Shown one piece after another: positions 51,766 to 59,495 of a stretch of DNA of 64,000 bases. The DNA is from CAYSQW01 sp964433135 (GTDB lineage: Bacteria > Acidobacteriota > Aminicenantia > Aminicenantales > Aminicenantaceae). The DNA is taken from contig CAYSQW010000004.1 in the NCBI GenBank assembly GCA_964433135.1, forward strand, positions 59,382 to 123,381, written 5' to 3'. The translations under genes and the position numbers were made by a program. How positions within the stretch are numbered: position 1 is the stretch's first letter; every line of letters begins with the position of its first letter. A model generated the notes under the pieces. The model did no database searches. It was not told the origin of the DNA and saw nothing but the letters and a program-made list of their open reading frames with translations.

Positions 51766-52472
51766 ACTGCAAGAACGCCAAGGAGATTATTCTTATGCGG
51801 ATCTACGGCAAGCTTACGCCGGAAGAAGAAGCCTGGTGGGAATCTCACTTGAAAGAATGTCCTCGCTGCGCCCGAATAAACCGCAAGCTCCTTTCTCATC
51901 ATGAAATTTTGAATGAGCGCACCGATATCCCGCTTCCGGATTGGGAACGATCCTGGAGAATCATTTCCTCCAGGACCTTCGACGCACCCCTTCCGGTTCG
52001 GAGAATTGTCCCGTCACTCAAATGGGCGATAGCCGCCGCTTCCCTCATCCTTGTCTTTCTCTTGGGATATATCATCGGCCGGCGATTCCTTCTCCCCCCC
52101 CCTACGGGCTTCTCCCCGCGCCCATACATATCATCGCAAGCTCCCCTGGAACGATACGCAGACTCGGTCGATTCCCTGCTGACCGGCTTCATCAACCGAT
52201 CGGATATCCCCCAGCCCGAGGAGTTTTCCGCCGTCGAAGAACAGCTGGTCGGAGACATGTTGACTCAAACCCATTTGCTTAAAAGTTTCGCGCAGGAACA
52301 CCGTATGACCCAACTCGAGGCCCTGCTCGACGACCTTGAATTCATCCTGTTGAATCTCGTTCATCTCCATCCCGAAGATCGAGAAACGGCACGGTTTCTG
52401 AACCGGATGATCCGGAAAAAAAACCTTCGTTTTCAGCTGAAGAATCTCGCTTCTCAAGAGATCGGCATCTAA
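51762..52472 (+). CDS. Zinc-finger anti-sigma factor (membrane-anchored)
   Basis: The 236-residue protein starts MNCKNAKEIILMRIYGKLT and has a zf-HC2-type ZAS domain with HLKECPRCARIN (His-x3-Cys-x2-Cys) near residues 29-40. A single TM lies at about 85-105 (WAIAAASLILVFLLGYIIG). The C-terminal extracytoplasmic helical domain (about 120-236) would sense the envelope signal. Such proteins hold the cognate ECF sigma at the membrane until released. It overlaps the sigma gene by 4 bases and precedes the large repeat-protein gene by 13 bases. An in-frame extension upstream overlaps the sigma gene and is not needed. Confidence 0.88.
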   Translation: MNCKNAKEIILMRIYGKLTPEEEAWWESHLKECPRCARINRKLLSHHEILNERTDIPLPDWERSWRIISSRTFDAPLPVRRIVPSLKWAIAAASLILVFLLGYIIGRRFLLPPPTGFSPRPYISSQAPLERYADSVDSLLTGFINRSDIPQPEEFSAVEEQLVGDMLTQTHLLKSFAQEHRMTQLEALLDDLEFILLNLVHLHPEDRETARFLNRMIRKKNLRFQLKNLASQEIGI

Positions 52473-52485
52473 TCAGGAGAACGCC

Positions 52486-54435
52486 ATGAAAATCTTTAAA
52501 AACATCTTTACCGCCGGAGGGATCTTCATCCTTTTGGCCGGCGGAATTCCCGCCGCCGGGAATTCCACCTCCCCGTATTCCGTGAAAGAAAGTCGTTTCG
52601 CTTCCACTTCTCCCGGCCGGCAGACACAAGAGATAAACGATTTCTTCAAAGCAAAAGCCGCTGTTTTCCAGAGAGAATGGAAAGCAGCCGTTTCCGAGCT
52701 TGAGTCTTACATCCGGAAATACCCAACCGGCAAAATGCATGCCGAAGCCTTGTTCTGGTTGGCCCGATGCCAAAACAACCTGTCATCCGAACAAAAAAAG
52801 CCCGAAGACATAATCTCTTCCAAAGAATCCGCTATATTGACCCTTGATCTGCTGCTCGCCGGACACCCCGGGAGCCCGTGGAAAAACGACGCCGCCGCTC
52901 TTCGGATTGAAATCGCGGGAGAACTCGCGCTTATCGGAAAATCGGAATACGGCCGTATCCTGGATGAAATCATCCGGGACCAAGCCGAGGGAGAATCCTC
53001 GCTCAAGATCGCCGCCCTCAACTCACTGCTCAAGCTGGATCCGGCCGCCGCCACCCGGCTGCTGAAAGATCTCACTCGCTCGGATCCGGATCCACGGGTC
53101 CGGAAAAACGGCATCCTGCTGCTCGGTCGAAATTACAACCGATCCATTCTCGATTTTCTCGAATCCATGGCGGTCGACGATTCGGATGAGGACGTACGCA
53201 ACGAAGCCTCCTATTGGGCGGAACAGGTCCGGATTCGGCTCATCCCCGTCCATTTGAACTATTATGTGTTCACCGCCCGATTGAACGATCCTTTACAGCT
53301 CCGCCGCCTTCCTCAAAATAAAGTCGTCGGATTTCAACTGACCTCCCGGCAGACGGGAGACAGGAACGCGATCAAGCGGGAAATCAACCGTTTGTTCGAG
53401 ACAAAGCTTTCCTGGCTTTCCACGCAAGCTGCTTCTCGGGAAGCGTTCCAGTCTCCCGGTCAAGATGCGCACATCTCGCACAACATCCACGACTTTCACA
53501 TCCAGGTGCTCAGGGATACCTTGAAAAAGCGCCCGGATCGAATCGAAGGCCAGGTACTGGTCAAAGATCGGCTCACCGCAAAATCCCATTACGAACCCTT
53601 CGTCATCCGGGCCGGGCAGGACCGCCTGCTGGTTATGCGCCACGACGACAGGGTGGCTTTGGTCGTCCTTCAGTTTGAAGCCCGACAGAAATCCACATCG
53701 GACGCTCGAGAAACCGATTCGAAAACCCCGCCGGTTCGAACCGATCCATTTGAAATCCTCAATGAGATCTACGGCGAAAAGACCAAGCCGATCTATAACA
53801 TCCGATTCTCCAATATGATGGGATGCGAGGTCTTATCCTCTTTGAATTCCTCCAGTGCGACCGATTTAAAAAGCGATCTGGTTGATTTTTCGCTGGCAAA
53901 AGCCGAGATCCCCGGAAACAAAGGGACCTGGGAGCTGACCGGCCACCTGCTGTTGCAAAGAAAAGAGAGGCGCTTCCTCGCCCGCATGGGAATCTTGATC
54001 GATCCGAGTGGGAACACGGCCGCCGTCGCCGACGAGATCCGGGTTCCAGTGGATGATCCCGCTTCATTTTCGTCTGAAGGCAGCCGGCTCGAAGACGTTC
54101 ATGCTCTGGCACGGTTGCCTCGGATACAGACGGCGCCGGTATATCACACAACCTTCATCAATCAAGATAATGTCCGCATCCAGTCAACCAGAAATTCGTT
54201 CGACTTTCAAGAAATCGAAGCCGATTCCCTTGACTGCGGATCTGCCAAAGCCACGTTTTCGGTACCGGAAGGAGCGTGGATTCTGACCGGACATCTGATC
54301 TGGAACAAACGACGGAAAACCATCACAGGACGGAAAGCCAGATTGGTCGACCAAGACGACATGCTCATCGCTGAAAGCGAAACGATCACCATCCCTTTTG
54401 AACGTCCACAGGATTTCCAGGTCGAAAAAAAATAG
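52486..54435 (+). CDS. Exported HEAT/TPR protein with two copies of an unrecognised C-terminal module
   Basis: The 649-residue protein has a signal peptide (about 1-25). A TPR-like part lies at about 45-120 (FQREWKAAVSELESYIRKYPTGKMHAEALFWLARCQ, in pieces) and HEAT-like repeats at about 150-260 (SLLKLDPAAATRLLKDLTRSDPD, then DPRVRKNGILLLGR). The C-terminal half holds a tandem module, about 434-545 and 550-649. Both copies share TKPIYNIRFSN/APVYHTTFIN, W-x-LTGHL at about 484 and 600, and an ending V/I-P-x-(D/E)-x-P-x-x-F. It is in the ECF sigma/anti-sigma operon and is therefore a likely sensor or effector in the envelope. I do not recognise the module. Confidence 0.78.
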   Translation: MKIFKNIFTAGGIFILLAGGIPAAGNSTSPYSVKESRFASTSPGRQTQEINDFFKAKAAVFQREWKAAVSELESYIRKYPTGKMHAEALFWLARCQNNLSSEQKKPEDIISSKESAILTLDLLLAGHPGSPWKNDAAALRIEIAGELALIGKSEYGRILDEIIRDQAEGESSLKIAALNSLLKLDPAAATRLLKDLTRSDPDPRVRKNGILLLGRNYNRSILDFLESMAVDDSDEDVRNEASYWAEQVRIRLIPVHLNYYVFTARLNDPLQLRRLPQNKVVGFQLTSRQTGDRNAIKREINRLFETKLSWLSTQAASREAFQSPGQDAHISHNIHDFHIQVLRDTLKKRPDRIEGQVLVKDRLTAKSHYEPFVIRAGQDRLLVMRHDDRVALVVLQFEARQKSTSDARETDSKTPPVRTDPFEILNEIYGEKTKPIYNIRFSNMMGCEVLSSLNSSSATDLKSDLVDFSLAKAEIPGNKGTWELTGHLLLQRKERRFLARMGILIDPSGNTAAVADEIRVPVDDPASFSSEGSRLEDVHALARLPRIQTAPVYHTTFINQDNVRIQSTRNSFDFQEIEADSLDCGSAKATFSVPEGAWILTGHLIWNKRRKTITGRKARLVDQDDMLIAESETITIPFERPQDFQVEKK

Positions 54436-54547
54436 CGATTCTTCCCGAAGCACACGAATTCACTTACGCGGACGAGAACTTTCCCCGGATTTATTAAAAA
54501 AGCTGAAAGGGGATCGTTTTCCCTTTCGCCTCATCCTTCCCATTGAT

Positions 54548-54563
54548 TGGCATATAAATTGCT
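54548..54563 (+). promoter_or_regulatory. sigma-54 promoter of the TPR protein gene
   Basis: TGGCATATAAATTGCT keeps the -24 GG (54549-54550) and the -12 GC (54561-54562) exactly 10 bases apart and matches TGGCA...TTGCW. The predicted start is near 54574, about 36 bases before the ATG. A 7-bp dyad GAAAGGG/CCCTTTC lies at 54505-54527. Confidence 0.75.
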
Positions 54564-54609
54564 GGCATTAGAATCGATGACAATTTATAATAATGATTTA
54601 GGGGTTATC

Positions 54610-55419
54610 ATGATCAGAAAAATCACAAGACTCGTGTTGGCAGCCGCCTTGACGGCGCCGACCATGGGATTCCGGAGCATGGATCAAGAGGTTGAGATCA
54701 TCGATCAGCAAAAGCTTCTGAAAAGATATCAGGCTGCATACCGGAATTATGAAAAAGGGAAAAAAAACTTCGTTAAAGAAAAACTTCCCAAGGCCGAAGC
54801 GGAGCTTCTCCTCTGTATCGATAAGATGCCCGAACATGCCGGTGCACGCTTTTATTTGGCGAGGATCGCCTACCGTACCGAACGAATGATACAGGCTCTG
54901 GAATGGATTGAAGGAGCCAAACGAGACTATGCCATGAACGCCCGGTTGGAATTCTTGGTGGAACAACAGCGGCGCAAGGAACAGTTGGAGATGCGCCGCC
55001 AGGAAAAGCTGAACCGCTTGCGCTTCGTTGAATCTCAGACGATACGGGGATCGAGGGGAGAAGAAGAAAGCCAGCTGGGAAACGAGGCTGAACTCGCGAA
55101 AGCGGGCGAAGAGCTCTCCCGACTGGAGGAAGAGGCGGCCCGCCCTCCCGCGGTCGATCTGGAGATTCCGGCTGATTATCATTATGTTCACGGTAATATT
55201 CTGCTGAAACTGGAGAGGGTGCGTGAGGCCCAAGCTTTATATGAGGAAGCGATTAAAATCGACCCTCAACACGGAGAAGCATACAATAATCTGGCCGCGA
55301 TCTTTTTCGCGGACCGGAAATACCAAAAAGCGCTTGAATATCTGGATAGGGCGGAAACCCTGGGCGCGTCGATCAAGCTGGAGTTCAGGCAGCGGCTGCT
55401 CAACGCCATGGAAAAATAG
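54610..55419 (+). CDS. TPR protein with signal/anchor segment
   Basis: The ATG at 54610 has an AGGGG site and gives 269 residues. The N-terminus is a signal or anchor (KITRLVLAAALTAPTMGF). Two TPR-type repeats lie at about 28-95 (AYRNYEKGKKNFVKEKLPKAEAELLLCI, then YLARIAYRTERMIQALEWI). A charged coiled-coil at about 100-190 is rich in Glu, Arg and Gln, and two clear TPRs follow at about 195-262 (YVHGNILLKLERVREAQALYEEAIKIDPQHGEAYNNLAAIF, in pieces). Envelope scaffold of unknown partner. It is a single gene under a sigma-54 promoter, so it is controlled by an enhancer-binding protein. Confidence 0.78.
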   Translation: MIRKITRLVLAAALTAPTMGFRSMDQEVEIIDQQKLLKRYQAAYRNYEKGKKNFVKEKLPKAEAELLLCIDKMPEHAGARFYLARIAYRTERMIQALEWIEGAKRDYAMNARLEFLVEQQRRKEQLEMRRQEKLNRLRFVESQTIRGSRGEEESQLGNEAELAKAGEELSRLEEEAARPPAVDLEIPADYHYVHGNILLKLERVREAQALYEEAIKIDPQHGEAYNNLAAIFFADRKYQKALEYLDRAETLGASIKLEFRQRLLNAMEK

Positions 55420-55574
55420 CGGCGAAATCGCTTGCCCGGCGTTAAAGCTCACGCCACCCTCCATTCGGACCGCGAACTGAGAGGCAAGATCCTCAATCCG
55501 GTTTGTCCCCTACCTGAAAGAACGTCCAAACATCCTTTCCAAGAAACGGAAAAAGGCGATCCCCTCCACGATCA

Positions 55575-56315
55575 TCAGCTTCGTACCGCTTTATGCAGTG
55601 AAATCCTTTTATCCCGATTCTTTCGAATTCTCAAGTTCAGCACTTCCACGGATATGGAAAACGCCATGGAAAAATAGATATATCCCTTGGGGATATGAAG
55701 ACCGAGCCCGTCACCCAGCAAAGAGACTCCAACCAAGATGAGGAAGCTCAAAGCCAGCATTTTAATGGTGGGATGATCATCAACAAAATCCCCTATGATA
55801 CCGGCTGAAAGCATCATGATGCCCACCGCGATCATGATGGCCAGAACCATGACGGTGATGTGCTCAGCCAGGCCGATGGCGGTGATGACCGAATCCAGCG
55901 AAAACACGATATCCAAAACCGCGATCTGGATCAAAACGCCTAAAAATCCCGCCGCCTTATTTTTATGCGCTGTTTCGACTTTGCCCTCCAGAGCGACATG
56001 AATTTCGTGTGTGCTTTTCGCCAACAGAAAAAGCCCACCGGCGATCAATATCAGGTCCCGGCCGGAAATCTCATTCCCCATGAGAGCAAACAGGGGCGCC
56101 GTCAACGTCATGATCCAGGTCAAGGAAAGCAACAGCAATATCCGGCTTATCATCGCCAATCCGAGTCCCAGGATCCGCCCACGGTTCCTCTGACCGGCGG
56201 GAAGCCGCCCAACTAGTACGGAGATAAAGATGATGTTGTCGATACCGAGAACGATCTCCAGCGCCGTCAGTGTCGCCAGCGCGATCCAAGCCTGAGGATT
56301 CGAAATCCATTCCAT
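55575..56315 (-). CDS. TerC-family integral membrane protein
   Basis: The 246-residue protein has seven TM helices. Hallmark motifs are LTALEIVLGIDNIIFI at about 19-34 and IAVLDIVFSLDSVITAIG at about 125-142, whose paired Asp residues probably bind metal. TerC/Alx proteins are linked to manganese export and to metal loading of exported proteins; tellurite resistance is the historical name only. The start at 56315 has an AAGGA site. The C-terminus is basic and cytoplasmic. It is convergent with the TPR gene. Confidence 0.9.
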   Translation of the reverse strand: MEWISNPQAWIALATLTALEIVLGIDNIIFISVLVGRLPAGQRNRGRILGLGLAMISRILLLLSLTWIMTLTAPLFALMGNEISGRDLILIAGGLFLLAKSTHEIHVALEGKVETAHKNKAAGFLGVLIQIAVLDIVFSLDSVITAIGLAEHITVMVLAIMIAVGIMMLSAGIIGDFVDDHPTIKMLALSFLILVGVSLLGDGLGLHIPKGYIYFSMAFSISVEVLNLRIRKNRDKRISLHKAVRS

Positions 56316-56420
56316 GAGGTTGTCCTTTCCAACGAAATAAAATCGATTTCGGGATCCTGCCGATTTGAAAACGGCAACAGAATTCCCGAACTCTGCATAC
56401 ACCTTGCTTTACTCACGATA

Positions 56421-56449
56421 ATTCTATATAAGAAATCCATCCCAATCAA
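56421..56449 (-). promoter_or_regulatory. sigma-70 promoter of the TerC gene
   Basis: TTGATT, 17 bases, TAGAAT on the minus strand. The predicted start near 56414 gives a leader of about 100 bases before the ATG at 56315. Confidence 0.55.
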
Positions 56450-56479
56450 CGCACCGAATTCCAAATCAGGAGAAACTCT

Positions 56480-56680
56480 TTGCGAAAATGGCTCATGGGA
56501 CTATTGGTAGTCGTGATTTTCTGGGCTCTGCTGCGCATGAGTGGAAAACGAGAAGCCGCCCCCTTCCGTATGTTGGGCGGACGTATCCGGAAAACGCTCT
56601 CCTTGCTGGCCTGGATCCTGCTGTCCGCTTATGTCGTGTCTTTCATCTACTGGCTGATTACCGCCGTATTCGGAAAATAA
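56480..56680 (+). CDS. Small two-TM membrane protein of unknown function
   Basis: TTG at 56480 with an AGGAG site 7 bases upstream gives 66 residues with two hydrophobic helices. These are about 5-19 (LMGLLVVVIFWALL) and 41-62 (LSLLAWILLSAYVVSFIYWLI), joined by a basic loop (RMSGKREAAPF then RMLGGRIRKT). The positive-inside rule puts the loop in the cytoplasm. I do not recognise it. It is divergent from terC and convergent with the acetyltransferase. Confidence 0.55.
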   Translation: MRKWLMGLLVVVIFWALLRMSGKREAAPFRMLGGRIRKTLSLLAWILLSAYVVSFIYWLITAVFGK

Positions 56681-56742
56681 GCGCTCCGGTCGATGGATAC
56701 GAGGCAAAACGACGGAGAGGAACGCCATACCGATATCCCGAT

Positions 56743-57297
56743 TCAAGCGGGAGGAAACAGGGTTTTTTGAAAGCTCTGCTTCGTGAGAGAATAAACCCGG
56801 CTTTCATGGGGGGGGTCTCCTCTTTGGATGATTCCCTGATAACGCATCCCCAGACCTTCCGCAATATTATGGGAAGGAAAATTATATTTTCCGGTATAGG
56901 CCGCTACACGGTCAAGATTGAGCACCTGAAACGCATATCGCATCAGCCGGTGCATGAATTCCAGGGCATATCCTCTTCCCCACCTGGACCGGATGACCGT
57001 ATAATAGCACTCCATCTCCCTTTTCCGAAACAAGGGGAAGAGGCCGCAGGAACCGACATAGAGCCGGGTTGCCTTCTCCTCTACCGCCAGGGAAAAAATA
57101 GGTTCGTTGCTTGCATAGGACGCGATCACGGAATCGAGCAGCGACATAGCTCCTTCCCGAGTTTTCTGTTCTTCGGAAAAATCAAGAAACCGGGTGGCTT
57201 CTTCATCCATCATGAAAGAGCAAAAGGATTCGGCGTCTTCAGGTATGAACGGCCGGATACGCAGGCGGGCCGTGAGAATATGATCAGGCAGTTTCAT
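56743..57297 (-). CDS. GNAT-family N-acetyltransferase (RimJ/RimL type)
   Basis: The 184-residue protein starts MKLPDHILTARLRIRPF, the common opening of ribosomal-protein-type acetyltransferases. The acetyl-CoA site reads YYTVIRSRWGRGYALEFMHRLMRYAF in pieces at about 92-117 (R/Q-x-x-G-x-A pattern: RWGRGYA). The closing NFPSHNIAEGLGMRYQG is where these enzymes keep the N-S-x-x-x-x-E-x-x-G-F motif. Substrate unknown. An ATG at 57321 would overlap the -10 box, so 57297 is preferred. It overlaps no neighbour and ends 63 bases from the small membrane gene. Confidence 0.85.
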   Translation of the reverse strand: MKLPDHILTARLRIRPFIPEDAESFCSFMMDEEATRFLDFSEEQKTREGAMSLLDSVIASYASNEPIFSLAVEEKATRLYVGSCGLFPLFRKREMECYYTVIRSRWGRGYALEFMHRLMRYAFQVLNLDRVAAYTGKYNFPSHNIAEGLGMRYQGIIQRGDPPHESRVYSLTKQSFQKTLFPPA

Positions 57298-57314
57298 CCA
57301 GCAAGCTCCGTTAG

Positions 57315-57344
57315 TTATCATATCCTTTCCTTCCGTCAAGTCAA
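57315..57344 (-). promoter_or_regulatory. Probable sigma-70 promoter of the acetyltransferase gene
   Basis: TTGACT, 18 bases, TGATAA on the minus strand. The predicted start is near 57308, about 11 bases before the ATG. Confidence 0.45.
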
Positions 57345-57468
57345 GAAAGAAGCTCCCGGCGAAAAGAGTTTCCGGGCAGGGGATCACGTTGAGAATCGAA
57401 AAGCCTCCCATCATCCCTTCCCCTTTAGAAGCCGGCCGACTATAATAACGGACAAGGAGAAAAGAACC

Positions 57469-58626
57469 ATGATCGATTGGACGGCGATACGGAGGGATTT
57501 TCCCATTACGAAAGAACATGTCTATTTTCAAAGCGCGGCGATGTCGCCTCTCTCCAATCCGGTGTTTGAAAAAATCGTTGAAAATTACCGCCGTGTTCTG
57601 GAACAAGGCGACCTCTACTGGGAAGACGATCTGGCTGAGTACACCCGTCTCTGCGCCGAAACGGCGGAACTGATCAACGCTTCGCCGGACGACATCTGTT
57701 TTCTCCCCAACACCTCCACCGTCACTTCCGTTCTGGCGCTCAGTTTCAGCGACAGTCTCTCAACCCCTTTTAACATTGTAACCACGGCCGATGAATTTCC
57801 GGCATCCACCTTGGGATTCACACACAGGGGAATTCCTCTGCGTCCGGTCCGGCCGATTTCAGGACGTTATTCTCCGAAATCCATCCTTGCCGCCTGCGAC
57901 GCGCAGACCCTGGCCGTTGTGGTGTCATACGTGCAATATGCGACCGGCTTCCGGCAAAACCTTATACGATTGGGAAGTGAACTCCGCCGTCGGGACATTC
58001 TTTTCATCGTCAACGCCACCCAGGCATTCCCATATTACCCCGTCGACGTCGCCTCCATGCACATCGACGCTTTTACCGCGTCACTCCATAAATGGGGTTT
58101 GACCGGACATATCGGCGCCCTGTTCTTCACCTCCCCTGAATTCAGGGAGCGTTTCCCCTCCCCCCTGGCGGGTTGGATGTCGGTGGATCCTGATGGAGGT
58201 GATCTGATTCGGGCGGCCGCAAGCCAAACCGTTCGCTTGAATAAAACCGCGTTCCGCTATCAATTGGGAACTTTCAATCTTCAGCCTCTGCTGGCTTTCC
58301 GGACATCTCTCCAATATCTGCGTTCCATCGGGTGGGAGAACATCCGGGAGCGGATCCGCTGTCTGACGGATTATCTCATCGAGGAACTGCACCTTCTCGG
58401 CATTTCCCCGGCTTCACCCACAACCGATCCGGAAGAAAGATCAGCGATCATCTCCTTCTCCTTGGGAGATCGCAGCGGGGAAGTGGTCAGAGAATTAGCC
58501 GCCAAGAAAATCCATGTATCCTACCGGGACGAGCGTATCCGGGTATCCGTCAATATATTCAACAACCGCGAAGATATCGACCGCTTGATTTCGGCGCTGA
58601 AACCGCAGAGTCGGGAACGCGATTGA
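57469..58626 (+). CDS. Class V aminotransferase (cysteine desulfurase-like, PLP)
   Basis: The 385-residue PLP enzyme starts MIDWTAIRRDFPI with an AAGGAG site. Visible landmarks are VYFQSAAMSPL (substrate loop), PNTSTVTSVLAL (PLP phosphate site), a Q residue in NATQAFPYYPVDV (PLP ring stacking) and the Schiff-base lysine in TASLHKWGLTGHIGALF. A C-terminal small domain follows, ending NIFNNREDIDRLISAL. The family covers isopenicillin-N-epimerase-like and cysteine-desulfurase-like enzymes. The reactive desulfurase cysteine loop is not evident, so the reaction is open. A TATAAT at 57441-57446 upstream has no matching -35. A longer in-frame extension to 56488 covers two other genes and is spurious. 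Confidence 0.88.
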   Translation: MIDWTAIRRDFPITKEHVYFQSAAMSPLSNPVFEKIVENYRRVLEQGDLYWEDDLAEYTRLCAETAELINASPDDICFLPNTSTVTSVLALSFSDSLSTPFNIVTTADEFPASTLGFTHRGIPLRPVRPISGRYSPKSILAACDAQTLAVVVSYVQYATGFRQNLIRLGSELRRRDILFIVNATQAFPYYPVDVASMHIDAFTASLHKWGLTGHIGALFFTSPEFRERFPSPLAGWMSVDPDGGDLIRAAASQTVRLNKTAFRYQLGTFNLQPLLAFRTSLQYLRSIGWENIRERIRCLTDYLIEELHLLGISPASPTTDPEERSAIISFSLGDRSGEVVRELAAKKIHVSYRDERIRVSVNIFNNREDIDRLISALKPQSRERD

Positions 58627-58668
58627 ACCGGGGATCCGCTTTATCTCCATAGACACGCAGAGCTTTGC

Positions 58669-59262
58669 TCAGCCGACTTGCGGATCGGATGCGTTCAACC
58701 TTTTCAACAGCCATACCATATTTTCTCCCAGAGTTCTCATGGTCTGCACCCCTTCCTCATCCCGCTCAAAGTCACCCCGATTCCGAGCCTGGGAAAGGTT
58801 CCAATATGAGGATCCGGGGACGATCATTTGATTGATGAGAAAAAAGTGATTGATGGAGTCGAAGACATGCAAAGCGCCGGCCCGGCGAACCGCTACGACG
58901 GCCGCGCCGACCTTGCGGCGGAGCAGGTGACCATTGGCCCGGGTTACATAACCTACACGATCGATCAAGGCTTTGGTTTCCGGAGTCAGATCGGCGAAAT
59001 AGGTCGGGGATCCGATGATGATACCCTGCGCCGTTTTCATCCGCGCCACACATTCATTGATGATGTCATCGTCATGAATGCATTTTTCATTCCGGCGCTC
59101 ATAGCACTCTCCACAGGCACGGCATCCTTGGATCAAGCGGCCGCCGATCTGGATAAGTTCGGTTTGGATTCCGGAGGAATTGAGAACCTTGAATACCTCC
59201 CGGATCATCTGCTCCGTATTCCCCCCTTTGCGAGGGCTCCCGTTGACTGCAATGACTTTCAT
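58669..59262 (-). CDS. Iron-sulfur flavoprotein (NAD(P)H-dependent FMN reductase fold)
   Basis: The 197-residue flavodoxin-like protein has the FMN phosphate loop MKVIAVNGSPRKGGNTE at 1-17. A compact cysteine motif follows at about 47-61 (CRACGECYERRNEKC, i.e. C-x2-C-x2-C-x7-C). That motif marks the Isf family, which carries a [4Fe-4S] cluster and FMN and passes single electrons. IIIGSPTYFADLTPETKALIDRVG follows in pieces (flavodoxin core). It may serve in oxygen or peroxide defence or in redox shuttling in an anaerobe. A GAAAGGAG site precedes the ATG, and its promoter is readable. Confidence 0.88.
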   Translation of the reverse strand: MKVIAVNGSPRKGGNTEQMIREVFKVLNSSGIQTELIQIGGRLIQGCRACGECYERRNEKCIHDDDIINECVARMKTAQGIIIGSPTYFADLTPETKALIDRVGYVTRANGHLLRRKVGAAVVAVRRAGALHVFDSINHFFLINQMIVPGSSYWNLSQARNRGDFERDEEGVQTMRTLGENMVWLLKRLNASDPQVG

Positions 59263-59295
59263 GCGGCGTCTCCTTTCATCACCTTGATGAGGATG

Positions 59296-59325
59296 TGTAT
59301 ATCACAGGGGAAAGCCGATGGTCAA
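59296..59325 (-). promoter_or_regulatory. sigma-70 promoter of the iron-sulfur flavoprotein gene
   Basis: TTGACC, 18 bases, TATACA on the minus strand. The predicted start near 59289 gives a leader of about 27 bases. Confidence 0.6.
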
Positions 59326-59495
59326 TTCGCCCCCTTCCCCGTTCACTCTTCCCAGAAACCCGACTTCCCGTTGAGCCTCGACAGATAGGAGCATCCGATT
59401 TCAACCGGCATGGATGCGTTTCATCTCAAAAAATCACGGAGGTTTCTCTACGAAAAGCGCTGACGAACGCCGGAACATGAATCCGGAGAGATTCT

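Noticed and set aside
54547..54609. TTG at 54547 as the start of the TPR protein
   Set aside because: It overlaps the sigma-54 promoter itself; the ATG at 54610 has a ribosome site and a signal-like N-terminus.
56488..58626. One 712-residue reading frame covering the small membrane gene, the acetyltransferase and the aminotransferase
   Set aside because: Only the part from 57469 shows homology (class V aminotransferase). The upstream part is antisense to a clear acetyltransferase, and a ribosome site sits at 57469.
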